This document shows positions 1-10,100 of a stretch of 64,000 bases of DNA, piece after piece. Source of the DNA: an uncultured Bacteroidales bacterium. Lineage in GTDB: Bacteria > Bacteroidota > Bacteroidia > Bacteroidales > Porphyromonadaceae. The stretch is taken from positions 82,641-146,640 of the forward strand of contig CAMYPM010000003.1 of NCBI GenBank assembly GCA_947290775.1, in the 5' to 3' direction. Positions within the stretch are counted from its first letter, which is position 1; each line of letters starts with the position of its first letter. Below the pieces are notes generated by a model, which worked only from the letters and a program-made list of their open reading frames with translations, did not search any database and had not been told where the DNA came from. Position numbers and translations under genes: made by a program.

Positions 1-2341
1 CAACATTCTTAGAGAGCATTTTATTTTCCAATACATCTCCCTCCTTGAAGCCCATTCTATCCATCAAGCCAGCTATTCGATCACTGGCAAAAAGGCGCAT
101 CAAATGGTCTTCTAATGAGATAAAGAAGACGGATGAACCCGGGTCTCCCTGACGTCCGCTTCGTCCTCGCAACTGACGGTCTACTCGGCGTGACTCATGA
201 CGCTCTGTGCCTATGATAGCTAAACCACCGGCATCACGAACTTCTTGAGATAGCTTGATGTCCGTACCACGGCCGGCCATGTTGGTGGCTATGGTTACTG
301 TTCCCTTCTTTCCTGCTTCTGCTACGATCTCTGCCTCCTTCTGATGTAATTTAGCATTCAATACATTGTGAGGAATCTTCTTAAGAGAAAGCATCTTGCT
401 GAGCAATTCACTGATCTCCACGGAGGTAGTACCTACCAATACAGGACGTCCTTCGTTAATCAAGCTTTCTATCTCATCGATGACAGCTTTGTACTTCTCA
501 CGAGCTGTTTTGTAGATACGGTCATTCATATCCTTTCGAATAACCGGCTTGTTGGTAGGAATAACGACCACATCAAGTTTGTATATGTCCCAGAATTCAC
601 CTGCTTCCGTCTCGGCTGTACCGGTCATTCCTGCGAGCTTATGATACATACGGAAATAGTTCTGAAGCGTAATAGTAGCAAATGTTTGCGTAGCTGCTTC
701 TACTTTAACTCGCTCCTTTGCCTCAATTGCCTGATGTAACCCATCGGAATAGCGGCGCCCTTCCATTATACGGCCGGTCTGTTCATCAACAATCATCACT
801 TTATTGTCAATGACTACATACTGGTCATCCTTTTCAAATAATGCGTAGGCCTTGAAAAGCTGGTTGACTGTGTGTACGCGCTCACTCTTGATAGCATAAT
901 CAGTAACTATCTCATCTCTTTTTTCTGCTTTTGCTTCTGGAGTAAGTGCTTCAGCATCGAGCATAGAGAGCTGTGAAGCTATGTCAGGCAATACGAAGAA
1001 TTGCGAATCTTGTGTACCTCGAGAAAGGAATTCCTGCCCTAAGTCTGTCAAATTGATGCTTTGCATCTTTTCATCAATCACAAAGTACAAAGGATCAGTT
1101 ACAATATGCATTTGGCGCATATTGTCTTGCATGTAGAGTTCCTCTGTTTTGAGCATTGTGCTCTTGACGCCAGGTTCACTGAGATACTTGATTAAAGCTT
1201 TATTCTTAGGAAGTCCCTTGTATGATCTAAATAAAAGTAGAGCTCCCTCTTCTTGCTCCTTCTTATCTGTGCTCTGCATCTTTTTCTTTGCGTCAATTAA
1301 GAGTTGACTGCAAAGTTTGCGCTGCGCCTCTACTACCTTCTCTACATTAGGAAGATAGGTCTCAAAAAGTTGCTCTTCACCTTTTGGGGTGGGTCCTGAG
1401 ATAATCAACGGAGTTCGCGCATCATCAATGAGCACAGAGTCAACCTCATCGACAATTGCATAGTTATGCTTCCGCTGAACTAAATCGGAGGGAGACACTG
1501 CCATATTATCACGCAAGTAGTCGAAGCCAAACTCATTGTTTGTACCAAAGGTTATATCTGCATTATAGGCAGTACGACGCCCATCCGAGTTGGGTTTATG
1601 GTTGTCAATACAGTCTACCGTGAGTCCATGGAACATGTAGAGAGGCCCCATCCACTCAGCATCTCGTTTGGAAAGATAATCATTTACGGTTACCACATGA
1701 ACCCCTCGTCCGGTAAGTGCATTAAGGAATACCGGCAGGGTAGCGACGAGTGTTTTTCCTTCTCCGGTGGCCATCTCTGCGATCTTTCCTTTATGAAGAA
1801 CTACACCTCCGATGAGCTGTACATCGTAGTGAACCATGTCCCATATAATCTCATTACCTCCTGCCATCCAGTGGTTTTGGTAGATGGCCTGATCTCCTTC
1901 AATAGTGACAAAGTCCTTCGTAGCAGCTAATTTTTTATCTTGTTCGTTTGCCTGAACAATGATATGCTCGTTTTCCTTAAAGCGACGAGCTGTATCCTTC
2001 ATTATAGCAAATGCTTCAGGAAGTATTTCATCGAGGATCTCCTCATTCTTGTCTAATATTTCTTCCCTTAGTTTATCTATATGCTTCCAAGCCTCGTCAC
2101 GTTGCTCTAAATTGAGCTCTTCGAGACCCTCCTTAAGCTTTTCTATTTCGTCTACCTTATCTTGCGTATAGTCAGCGATACGTTTGCGTAGTGCATCGGT
2201 GCGGGCTCGCAATTCATCATTGGAGAGTTTTTCTATAGTAGGATATATTTCCTTGATTTTAGTCACGTATGGAGTAACCTCTTTAAGGTCACGTTGTGAT
2301 TTGTTTCCAAATACTTTGGATAAGAATTGGGTCAATGCCAT
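1..2341 (-). CDS. secA: Preprotein translocase ATPase SecA (C-terminus beyond window)
   Basis: SecA is the cytoplasmic motor that drives unfolded precursors through SecYEG. The visible 780 codons start at an ATG at 2341 ([14 protein letters not shown]). They include the Walker A motif MATGEGKT, the Walker B region [15 protein letters not shown] and, near the window edge, the helicase-type segment [10 protein letters not shown]. Bacteroidota SecA proteins are usually about 1,100 residues, so roughly the last 300, with the C-terminal domain, lie outside. A TAACTTTG box upstream suggests its own promoter. No internal stop or frameshift was seen in the parts I translated. Confidence 0.97.
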   Translation of the reverse strand, partial: MALTQFLSKVFGNKSQRDLKEVTPYVTKIKEIYPTIEKLSNDELRARTDALRKRIADYTQDKVDEIEKLKEGLEELNLEQRDEAWKHIDKLREEILDKNEEILDEILPEAFAIMKDTARRFKENEHIIVQANEQDKKLAATKDFVTIEGDQAIYQNHWMAGGNEIIWDMVHYDVQLIGGVVLHKGKIAEMATGEGKTLVATLPVFLNALTGRGVHVVTVNDYLSKRDAEWMGPLYMFHGLTVDCIDNHKPNSDGRRTAYNADITFGTNNEFGFDYLRDNMAVSPSDLVQRKHNYAIVDEVDSVLIDDARTPLIISGPTPKGEEQLFETYLPNVEKVVEAQRKLCSQLLIDAKKKMQSTDKKEQEEGALLLFRSYKGLPKNKALIKYLSEPGVKSTMLKTEELYMQDNMRQMHIVTDPLYFVIDEKMQSINLTDLGQEFLSRGTQDSQFFVLPDIASQLSMLDAEALTPEAKAEKRDEIVTDYAIKSERVHTVNQLFKAYALFEKDDQYVVIDNKVMIVDEQTGRIMEGRRYSDGLHQAIEAKERVKVEAATQTFATITLQNYFRMYHKLAGMTGTAETEAGEFWDIYKLDVVVIPTNKPVIRKDMNDRIYKTAREKYKAVIDEIESLINEGRPVLVGTTSVEISELLSKMLSLKKIPHNVLNAKLHQKEAEIVAEAGKKGTVTIATNMAGRGTDIKLSQEVRDAGGLAIIGTERHESRRVDRQLRGRSGRQGDPGSSVFFISLEDHLMRLFASDRIAGLMDRMGFKEGDVLENKMLSKNV

Positions 2342-2370
2342 TGTTTCTTTTATTTAGTGCTTACAAGAAG

Positions 2371-2404
2371 CAAAGTTAGGTCATTTTTAGTTATTAGTGA
2401 GCAA
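2371..2404 (-). promoter_or_regulatory. Probable secA promoter
   Basis: The minus strand carries TAACTTTG at 2378-2371, a perfect match to the Bacteroidota -7 consensus TAnnTTTG. A TTG lies 23 bases upstream (2404-2402), slightly further than the usual 19-21. Transcription would begin about 25-30 bases before the secA ATG. Confidence 0.6.
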
Positions 2405-2435
2405 TACTGCTTTCATCACCCTATGAAGTAGTGCT

Positions 2436-3731
2436 TTACGCATGTCGTTGCTTTTTTATCCTTAATCGAGGTGTTGTGCGTGGTAACAACTTATTGTAAC
2501 GAGATACCCAAAAAGATATAAGTAGTAAAGCTACTGACAGCATATAAAGAGAGGGACTGAAGTGCTGTCCCGTACTCCACGAGAGGACTAAGAGAAAGAG
2601 TAATTGTAGCAATATATTTATATAATGGTACAAATGTGCGACGAGGCTATTGCGGAAGAAAAGCAACAGGGGTAGTCCCAAAAAGACGTGGAGCGGATGA
2701 ATGCTTACTAATGTCCAATTTGGAGCTGTTAGTGGGTGTAGCGATATTACTGTTAGGAAGAAGGTAAGACAGCCGGCTAATCCCATAACACCCAGCATAA
2801 TTGCACTCCATGTACGCATGAAATAAGCTTTCCCTCGCGCAGTAAGTGCTCCAATGAGGGTTATAAGCAGTAGATAAAGGCATACTGCAAAGGGTTGAAA
2901 TACCCATGGAGTACTTTTGAGTGGTTCCTGCTCCTTTAGCTCTGGATAGGTTTGCTCGGCTATTACTGCCTGACGCACTTTTCCTGCTGTATCCTCAAAC
3001 TGTGCCTCTCTAATAATATTTCTCATGTAGATTGGAAGGAATAGCTGATCATGAGCTTCAATTGGTGTATCAGCCGGTTTGCCTAATACCATATCCGTCC
3101 CAAACTTAAGCCACGGACGCTGTTTGCTGCTTTGGTCAACCATGGTGCGGCGTGTAGTGGTGGGGGTATTTTTGGGTAGGATAAGTCTTCCTTGTAACGA
3201 TTTCTCTAAGAGAACAATAGGTCGGGTAGCGCAGTTATCAAAAACGAAGTCATAGTGGTAAAAACGATTCTCCGGCTTGAGATTCTCTTCTACTAAAGAG
3301 AGAAAGTGCTCTGCCTCTTCTTGAGATAGATTAAGCACCAATTCGCTTACTTCACAGCCATCAGAGGTATAGTTGTATATGTATTGCTCTGTAGGTTGCT
3401 CTGCCAGCATGTAGTCTGTACTTGTACCTGCTACAAAGCGTCGTATAAATCCGGGCGCCTCAAAGTCAAAAATACCCCAATTGTATACACGGTCTTGCCC
3501 ATCGCTACTAACCACTCTCACTGCTGCATGCCCATAGATAGTCCAAATATGCTCTTCCAGAGAGGGAACTACAAGCAAGCTTATGGTGTGTCGAACCGGC
3601 TGTGAAAGCGTATCGGCTGCTGCGGCCTCGTGCGGCAATATGTTTTCTCCTTTGCTCCATTTAGGAAGTATACAACTCAGCATACTCCATAGCACTATTA
3701 CAACGAGGTGCCTAATTTTTATTTTGTTCAT
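2436..3731 (-). CDS. DUF4105 (Lnb N-terminal periplasmic domain-like) membrane protein
   Basis: 431 residues. An N-terminal signal or anchor (about residues 7-26) is followed by a periplasmic domain at about 48-200. The family hallmarks GHAAVRV, YNWGIFDF and FDNCATRP (with its single Cys) are present. About five hydrophobic helices follow between residues 275 and 415, and the tail is basic. Pfam has linked DUF4105 to the N-terminal domain of Lnb, an enzyme that transfers an acyl chain within bacterial lipoproteins to give the lyso form. The activity of Bacteroidota members is not established as far as I know, so function here is inferred. It is transcribed alone, away from the tRNA-His region. 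Confidence 0.75.
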   Translation of the reverse strand: MNKIKIRHLVVIVLWSMLSCILPKWSKGENILPHEAAAADTLSQPVRHTISLLVVPSLEEHIWTIYGHAAVRVVSSDGQDRVYNWGIFDFEAPGFIRRFVAGTSTDYMLAEQPTEQYIYNYTSDGCEVSELVLNLSQEEAEHFLSLVEENLKPENRFYHYDFVFDNCATRPIVLLEKSLQGRLILPKNTPTTTRRTMVDQSSKQRPWLKFGTDMVLGKPADTPIEAHDQLFLPIYMRNIIREAQFEDTAGKVRQAVIAEQTYPELKEQEPLKSTPWVFQPFAVCLYLLLITLIGALTARGKAYFMRTWSAIMLGVMGLAGCLTFFLTVISLHPLTAPNWTLVSIHPLHVFLGLPLLLFFRNSLVAHLYHYINILLQLLFLLVLSWSTGQHFSPSLYMLSVALLLISFWVSRYNKLLPRTTPRLRIKKQRHA

Positions 3732-4160
3732 TTAGCAATTCTTCTTTTCCCCTTTTACTTAAAAAATAGTTTGGCATATACCGATGCCATCCGTTCCCGT
3801 GAGAGTTTTTAGCTTCTCTCTTTGAGCCCTATTTGGATAGCGGAATTTACTGCACAAAAGTCCATTGATAAGCTCCTATTACGAAAGGAAAGTACAAGGG
3901 TTGTTATTGTTGTTCACTCAGTGTGTGACAAACGCATCTTTGGCATTTGACATTATTCTTATTCTACCTCAAAAGTAACCATAAATAATGTATTGACAAA
4001 GGGATACTTTGTACGATACGAGTACTCTCTTGATGGGGCCAGCTCACTCATCCGGTAAGGTCATTTTTTTCGAATAGTGTACACACAGATCACGCTCCCT
4101 ATCTATATTTCATTATTCCTATGATCAATATTATATTTCAACCCATATTGCTCCGAAAAA
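3732..4160. other. Intergenic region without recognisable gene
   Basis: No coding signal was found on either strand. A TACTTTTG box on the minus strand at 3977-3970 could start a transcript with a leader of about 230 bases towards the DUF4105 gene, but no -33 element is clear. The stretch ends at the 22-bp repeat array. Confidence 0.4.
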
Positions 4161-4270
4161 AACATCTGTATCTTTTGATTTACTTATCAATACCTTTTGA
4201 ACAATAGATCTATATCTTTCATTTGAAACATCTATACCTTTTAATTCCTTTGCTTAATATCTTTTTCCTA
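4161..4270 (+). repeat. 22-bp tandem repeat array, locus A (five units)
   Basis: Five consecutive units start at 4161, 4183, 4205, 4227 and 4249, exactly 22 bases apart. The shared core is AACATCTRTAYCTTTT followed by six variable bases. Units 2 and 5 are degenerate (for example CTTATCAATACCTTTT). The array follows a run of A and lies between the DUF4105 gene and the tRNA-His promoter. The same family occurs at four other places in this window. Confidence 0.8.
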
Positions 4271-4345
4271 CCGATATAAGTATACATTAACTTACGCGTA
4301 TGTACGAAAGTAGTCTGCTTTGTGAGGTTCAAGGGGAGCGGAAAT

Positions 4346-4376
4346 TTTGTCATGTTAAAGTCTTTCTCTATCTTTG
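4346..4376 (+). promoter_or_regulatory. Promoter of tRNA-His
   Basis: TTTG at 4346-4349, a 19-base spacer and TATCTTTG at 4369-4376 match the Bacteroidota promoter consensus perfectly. Transcription would start about 35 bases before the mature tRNA. Confidence 0.85.
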
Positions 4377-4418
4377 CACCACTGTTTAGAGAACAGTTGC
4401 TGCAAAATGCAGTAAAAT

Positions 4419-4492
4419 GGTGGTCGTAGCTCAGCTGGCAGAGTCCCAGATTGTGGTTCTGGTTGTCGTGGGTTCGAGCCCCACCGGCCACC
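4419..4492 (+). tRNA. tRNA-His (anticodon GTG)
   Basis: The acceptor stem GTGGTCG pairs with CGGCCAC. The anticodon stem CCAGA/TCTGG holds loop TTGTGGT with GTG at 4453-4455. The T arm is GTGGG-TTCGAGC-CCCAC. An extra 5' G at 4419 faces discriminator C at 4492, the tRNA-His identity pair. CCA is not encoded, so it must be added by a nucleotidyltransferase. Confidence 0.95.
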
Positions 4493-4514
4493 CGGGAGAG
4501 TTAGAGGTAAGTGA

Positions 4515-4560
4515 AGAGGAGGAAATGATCATGTATTCATGCCATTACCTCCTCTTTTTT
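4515..4560 (+). terminator. Rho-independent terminator after tRNA-His
   Basis: GAGGAGGAAATG at 4516-4527 pairs with CATTACCTCCTC at 4543-4554 with one mismatch, followed by six T. It ends four bases before the yigZ ATG, leaving no room for a conventional leader. Confidence 0.8.
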
Positions 4561-4564
4561 GCAT

Positions 4565-5170
4565 ATGTGCGATAAGGATAGTTATTACTCGATAGCTGAA
4601 GAGAGTGAAGCTCGCTATACGATTCAGCGTAGTCGCTTCATCGGTTTTGCCCATCCTGTGCGAAGTGAAGAGGAAGGAAAATCTATTATTGCTGTCTACC
4701 AAAAGCGATTCTTTGATGCTACACACGTAGCATGGGCTTACGCAATAGGAATTGATAGAGAGCCCAATAGGGCCAATGATGATGGAGAGCCTTCCGGTAC
4801 AGCAGGGCGGCCTATTTATGGCGCCATCCTGTCACAGAATGTCAGTGACGTTGTTGTCTTGGTTGTTCGCTACTTTGGTGGGGTTAAATTGGGCACGTCC
4901 GGATTAATCAGTGCTTATGGAGAATGTGCTAAAATGGCATTAGAGAGTGCTTCCAAGAAGGAAATCATACTTAAAGAGCAGCTCTCCATACGCTTCAATC
5001 CCGAGTTAACCGGCATCGTGATGAACCGAGTGCATAATGCGGGCGGAGAGATAATAGCTCACGGTTATGCGGATGGGCTGTCTCTGCTTGAAATAAGGCT
5101 TAGACGGAGTGAGGTCGGCCGGTTGAAATCTGATTTAGGCGCCCTTTACGGAGTCTTTTTCGACGAATAG
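4565..5170 (+). CDS. YigZ/IMPACT family protein (UPF0029)
   Basis: About 201 residues from the ATG at 4565 (MCDKDSYYSIAEES). A TTG at 4559 could extend it by two codons, but it falls inside the terminator T run. Family motifs are RYTIQRSRFIGFAHPV, the core DDGEPSGTAGRPIYG and VVRYFGGVKLGTSGLI, then a C-terminal ferredoxin-like UPF0029 domain. Bacterial members are conserved but their role is uncertain. Eukaryotic IMPACT relatives affect translational control. The 3' end overlaps rnhB by 36 bases in convergent orientation. No ribosome binding site or own promoter is visible. Confidence 0.88.
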   Translation: MCDKDSYYSIAEESEARYTIQRSRFIGFAHPVRSEEEGKSIIAVYQKRFFDATHVAWAYAIGIDREPNRANDDGEPSGTAGRPIYGAILSQNVSDVVVLVVRYFGGVKLGTSGLISAYGECAKMALESASKKEIILKEQLSIRFNPELTGIVMNRVHNAGGEIIAHGYADGLSLLEIRLRRSEVGRLKSDLGALYGVFFDE

Positions 5171-5758
5171 ATTCTCTTCCGGCAAGCATCGGAAACTCTT
5201 TCTATGGTATTGAGTCAGTCCATATCTGGCGATAGCTGCACGATGCTCTTTGGTGGGATATCCGGCATTATGCTCCCAGCCGTATTGGGGATACTCGATA
5301 GCTAAACGATCCATGTACTCATCACGGTGTGTCTTAGCAAGAATAGAAGCTGCAGCAATAGGAAGAAGTGTGGCATCCCCTTTGACAATACATCGATGAG
5401 GAATACTCGGATATGGGGTAAAGCGATTGCCATCAATAAGCAGTCTGTCAGGAATTTGCTGCAAGGCTTGAATCGCACGATGCATTGCTAAAAATGAAGC
5501 ATGCAGTATATTGATGCGATCAATTTCCTCTTGTGTGGCTACTCCTACGGCCCATGCAATAGCCTCTTGCTCGATTAAGGTCCTCAGCTTATTTCGCTGA
5601 TGCTTGGTAAGTTGCTTAGAGTCATTGATGCCGGGGAGAGCAATTTCAGGATTCCATATGACAGCAGCTGCATATACATCCCCAACCAAGGCCCCTCTAC
5701 CGGCTTCATCGCATCCGGCTTCTAACAAGCCATCATTAATGAAATAGGGTGCCAGCAT
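5135..5758 (-). CDS. rnhB: Ribonuclease HII
   Basis: 207 residues. It cleaves RNA of RNA-DNA hybrids and single ribonucleotides in DNA. The catalytic motif CDEAGRGALVGDVYAAAV is at residues 16-33, DSKQLTK and LLIDG follow, and AAASILAKTHRDEYM carries the later acidic residue. Length is normal. The start codon overlaps the sufS stop by one base (TGATG), so translation is probably coupled to sufS. The last 36 bases overlap yigZ from the other strand. Confidence 0.96.
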   Translation of the reverse strand: MLAPYFINDGLLEAGCDEAGRGALVGDVYAAAVIWNPEIALPGINDSKQLTKHQRNKLRTLIEQEAIAWAVGVATQEEIDRINILHASFLAMHRAIQALQQIPDRLLIDGNRFTPYPSIPHRCIVKGDATLLPIAAASILAKTHRDEYMDRLAIEYPQYGWEHNAGYPTKEHRAAIARYGLTQYHRKSFRCLPEENLFVEKDSVKGA

Positions 5759-6978
5759 CAGCGACGTAATATTTTTACGGCACGTTGAACGGCTTGAATA
5801 AGTTTGTCCACCTCTTCCTCTGTATTATAAATGCCCATAGAGGCTCTCAGCGTAGCGGTTACTGAGCAAGCATTCATAAGAGGTTCGGCACAGTGATGGC
5901 CACTTCGTAGAGCAAAACCTAACTCATCTAAAAGAATTCCCAAATCGTAGGGATGGACGCCATCACATACAAAAGTGACCACAGCCTCTTTACAGGGAGC
6001 CGATCCAAGGATTCTGATACCCTCAATTGTCTCCAAACCATCGGTTAGCTTATGGAGTAGTAATTGCTCGTGCTGGGAGATAGTATCAAATCCTATGCGG
6101 TTGATGAAGTCCACAGCTTTAGCTAATGCGACAGAGGATACGAAGTCGGGAGTGCCGGCCTCAAACTTATAGGGTAGTGGAGCAAAAGTGGTGCGCTCAG
6201 TTGTGACCTTGTCGATCATTTCTCCTCCAAAGAAGAAGGGCGGCATCTCTTCTAACAATTTTCTTTTCCCATAAAGAACGCCTATTCCTGTTGGTCCGTA
6301 CATCTTGTGGCCCGAAAATGCATAAAAATCGGCATCAATCTCTTTTACATTCACTGCCCTGTGTGCGATTGCCTGAGCTCCATCTACTACGACAAAAGCT
6401 CCGGCTTCATGTGCCTCTGCTACTAATTCCTTCACCGGATTTACTGTGCCCAGTACGTTACTCACATGGGCAATAGCTACTATCTTAGGATGGTCTGAAA
6501 GCGCCTTTGTAAAGGCCTTGCGATCTATTTCTCCCGTTTCCGTGAGAGAAACCACATGCAAATGCGCATTCTTACGAAGAGCCAACTGCTGCCAAGGAAC
6601 AAAATTGGAATGATGCTCCATCAGCGTGGTCACGAGACTATCCCCTTGCTTTAGAAGCATATCACCAAACGAATAAGCAATCATGTTGAGAGAGGCAGTA
6701 GTACCGGAAGTAAAGATGATCTCTTCCGGAGAAGCTCCAATCCAGTTAGCAATGGTTTTACGAGCATTTTCGTGGTGCTCGGTAGCTTCTCGGCTCATCC
6801 TATAGGTGCCGCGATGAACATTTGCGTTGCAGAAGCGATATGCCTCTGAAATAGAATCAATAACACAAGCCGGCTTTTGTGTTGTGGCTGCACTATCGAA
6901 ATAAATAAACGATTCCTGTGATCCGTTATTGAATATGGGGAACTCCCTTCTGATTTTTTCTATTTTGCTCAGGTCCAT
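5758..6978 (-). CDS. sufS: Cysteine desulfurase SufS
   Basis: 406 residues from MDLSKIEKIRREFPIF at 6978. The frame stays open further upstream, but that extension would cross the promoter region and does not resemble the family. It releases sulfur from L-cysteine for Fe-S cluster assembly. The PLP lysine lies in FSGHKMYGPTG and the catalytic Cys in RSGHHCAEPLM. TSGTTASLNMIA helps bind PLP phosphate. A SufE-type partner is encoded at 54.2 kb. The gene is followed directly by rnhB. Confidence 0.95.
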   Translation of the reverse strand: MDLSKIEKIRREFPIFNNGSQESFIYFDSAATTQKPACVIDSISEAYRFCNANVHRGTYRMSREATEHHENARKTIANWIGASPEEIIFTSGTTASLNMIAYSFGDMLLKQGDSLVTTLMEHHSNFVPWQQLALRKNAHLHVVSLTETGEIDRKAFTKALSDHPKIVAIAHVSNVLGTVNPVKELVAEAHEAGAFVVVDGAQAIAHRAVNVKEIDADFYAFSGHKMYGPTGIGVLYGKRKLLEEMPPFFFGGEMIDKVTTERTTFAPLPYKFEAGTPDFVSSVALAKAVDFINRIGFDTISQHEQLLLHKLTDGLETIEGIRILGSAPCKEAVVTFVCDGVHPYDLGILLDELGFALRSGHHCAEPLMNACSVTATLRASMGIYNTEEEVDKLIQAVQRAVKILRR

Positions 6979-7020
6979 TATGTATTTATTCAGCCTTGGT
7001 AGAGGTATCCTTACGGATGG

Positions 7021-7028
7021 CAAAAGTA
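7021..7028 (-). promoter_or_regulatory. Probable sufS -7 promoter element
   Basis: The minus strand reads TACTTTTG at 7028-7021, about 43 bases before the sufS ATG. No clear -33 element was found. It lies back-to-back with the tRNA-Ala -7 box, 21 bases away on the other strand. Confidence 0.5.
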
Positions 7029-7049
7029 GTGAATTCCCTTTTCTTTTAC

Positions 7050-7057
7050 TATCTTTG
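7050..7057 (+). promoter_or_regulatory. tRNA-Ala -7 promoter element
   Basis: TATCTTTG is identical to the box before tRNA-His and lies 31 bases before the tRNA. The -33 region is weak. Confidence 0.6.
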
Positions 7058-7088
7058 CAGCGCACGCAACGAAAGTGGCGTGTCGCAA

Positions 7089-7162
7089 GGGGCGTTAGCT
7101 CATCTGGCTAGAGCGCGACACTGGCAGTGTCGAGGTGATCGGTTCGAGTCCGATACGCTCCA
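7089..7162 (+). tRNA. tRNA-Ala (anticodon GGC)
   Basis: The acceptor GGGGCGT pairs with ACGCTCC with one G-T pair. The anticodon stem CGACA/TGTCG holds loop CTGGCAG with GGC at 7123-7125. The T arm is ATCGG-TTCGAGT-CCGAT. Discriminator is A and CCA is not encoded. It is convergent with porW. Confidence 0.93.
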
Positions 7163-7193
7163 CTCCTTTTCTCATTACTGTTTTTATTCCCTA

Positions 7194-10100
7194 TTATCTT
7201 TTCCGCTGTTTACTTCGCTGCTGAGCTCTGCGTTCTTTCTCGCGTTGCCGTTGCTGCTCTTTGCGTAATCGCTCTTTCTTTTCTCTTTCCTTTTTACGTG
7301 CTTTAAGCTGCTCTTCACGCTCTTTTTTTGCTCTCTTCAGGGCCTCCTGACGCTCCCTTTTCGCTTTTCGTTCCGCTTTTATACGCTCTTGACGTAGCTT
7401 GCGTACATCTTCATATTTAATAGGAGTTTCGGCTATGGTAGTGCTATCAGTGAGCATAATAGCACTATCTACTATAGCACTATCTACTATAGCACTATCC
7501 ACCACTCCTGTGGAAATAGTTACGGAGTCTACGGGGAGAGGGAGTTTTTTATTTCTTGAGGTGGTAGAGTCCTGGGGTAGTGGAAGCGGTTCAATCGGCT
7601 TAACTTCCTTGTGAACCTCATTAGGCTGATCAGGTAATTCTCTAACTGTATCTTTTGGCCTATCTGTAGTAGGCTCTGCGTTACTATTTCCTTCCTCTTT
7701 GAGGATTCGCTGTTCGGCATAATGCTCTAACGGGATAGCCGCTTCCGGTAGGGAGGTAATTAGTGTATCGGCTAAATAGTTAATGTAATGTGGTAGAGAA
7801 AGTCCCGCTTTAATCTTTTGCAGATTATCCTCACTGATGGGAAGCAATAGGGCATTATCGGACAACTCTTTCATGAAACCGTCCGGAGAGTAGGCTTTAC
7901 GCATATAGCTTCTCATAATCGTCTTATCAGGTATAGGAGCTATATCAATGAGAAGATAGTCGGCATGCTCCTCAAGCTTTAAGTCCATTATATAATCTGT
8001 ATAATGCGCAAAATTGAATGTAGCAATAGTAAATAGAAGGGCATTACGCTCAATCTCTGGTGAAGCTATGAGTAATGCATGGTACTTATCGGTTTCAAAT
8101 GAGTGGGAGAAAGTAAGACTATCCACTGCAAACTCATTATCTCCGGTGCCAAAGATTGATGAGTAGTCTAACCCTGAGTAGCCTCCGGGAACCAACGTTC
8201 GTCCGGCTTTAAGTCCGGCAAGCATTTCTTGAGCTATGAGTGCAGTTTCGTCCTTACTGTACTCACTAACGAGAGCCGTTAGCTTCTCTGAAAAGTTATT
8301 TGCATTTCCTTTTAAGGCATAGGCAAGTCCTTGTAAAAATAGCGCCTTGGGTTTTAGTTCAGTTAATGGATATGTGCTTATCAATGAGTCGAGAGTCGTT
8401 AGTACAGAAGAGGCATCTCCTCGGAAATAGGCATCGTAAGCATGTTGATAGAGCTCATTCTCTCTATCTTCTTGTTGCTTGAGAGAGAGAAGGTAATCAG
8501 GACTCGCTACTTTTTTAGTCAGTACTTCGTTGGGGTAGTACTTGATCATCATATTGCGCCACTTCATCGCTTCCTCCGCTTTATTGATTCGCTCGCAAAT
8601 CATATAAAGAGTATAATAAACTCGGAATCGATTTTCATAATCCGGATAACGCCTGAGCAGGTCTTCATAAGTGTGTATAGCCGGTTCAAAGAGCTCCATT
8701 TCCTCGTTTAGGATAGCACCTGCCTCGGATAGATCTTTTTGTATAATAGCATCACTTGCCGTAATAGCCTCTTCCGAAAAAGGAAGCTGTGCAAGGTAGT
8801 ACTCTCGTTTTGTTGGGTCTTGTGAGGCTTCTTGCTCTTCCTCTGTAGGGGTATTGCTAACCTCTGTAGCTGTACTGTCATCTCCTTGAGTAGGCTGTGA
8901 AGTGCTTTCCAGTGTAGAGAAGCCCTTCCCGGGTACCAGCTGCTTATTACGTCGCTGCCAATCATCTTCTAATGCACGGCTTCCCCATTTCTTTTTGAAT
9001 AGGGTCTTTCCTCTTTCGATTAGTTGAGGATTGTAGAAATAGAATGAATTATCATTGATTGTACCGGCAGGAGGGAGGATTTCCTCGGTACCCCTCTCTC
9101 CCATCTGTTCATTGAAGCTTTGCGAACGTGATTGTTGCTCTTCCATTTGGGCCGTTCGCTTAGACTCACGCTGTTCCTTTTTGTATGCAGTAATGGCACT
9201 GTCAATGATGCGAAAGCGCTCTTGCTCCGGCATAGAAGCTAAAGAGCGCAAACTATCCTGCTCCCTTACACTGCGAAAGTGTATCGCGAGCTTATCAAGC
9301 TGTTTGCTTAGCGTTGAGAGCGTGTCATAACGTTCAAAGTTATGATCCAGAGCTCCCATTCCTAAAGAAAGCATCTCTTGGGCTGCGATAAAGTCATTTT
9401 GTGCTAAATATATCTCTGCTAAAGTAATTGCATTGAGTGCGTAAGCGTGCTTTTGTTCGGTACTATGTTCTATTCCAAAGGAAAAAGCTTCGATCGCTTT
9501 AATGGTATCTCTTGCTTCAAGCAGAAGCATTCCTTTCGTATAAGATACTCTGTCGACAACTGTTTTATAGCGCCCATTGTGCTGCATACTCTTCAGCTGG
9601 CGAAGGGCATTCTGTTTGTTCGATGCCGCATCAATACCGATTATATTCAGTCGGGCGGCTACCTCGGCTTCGAAAGGAGGAGCAGCGGAAATAACCTTCT
9701 TGAAGGAGTGCTTTGCCTCACTATTTCGTCCGCACTCTTGCTGTATTTGTCCCAATAGGAAGCGCAGTCGTATTCGGGTGAGCTTATCCTTCTCATATTT
9801 GATTGCACGTTTCAGCGGTTCTATTGCCTCTGAAGGATCGTCCTTAGTAAGGGCTACATCTGCCAATGCCTTTGCATACAGCCCTTTTTGCTTTCGAGTA
9901 TCCTCCGATGATACTGTCGCAAGGGTGCGCTCTGCATCCGGCACCCAACCTAATGCAATATAACATCGAGACTGCCAAAGACGTGCTATGGCACGAATAT
10001 TCGGTTCGTCTCGATACAAACGAGCCATATAGGAAAAGGTAGCCATAGCATCTAAGAAGTCCCCATTGTAGTACTGAGACTTACCTACCAGTATCCAAGC

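Noticed and set aside
4161..4270. CRISPR array
   Set aside because: The regularly spaced repeats suggested CRISPR, but units are contiguous 22-mers with no unique spacers of 30 bases or more, are degenerate, and no cas gene is present.
4219..4491. Minus-strand open frame of 90 codons
   Set aside because: It is antisense to tRNA-His and overlaps the 22-bp repeat array, with no protein-like composition.
5758..7065. Longer SufS start at 7065
   Set aside because: The extra 29 residues do not match the family and would run across the sufS promoter box at 7021-7028. The ATG at 6978 gives the standard length.
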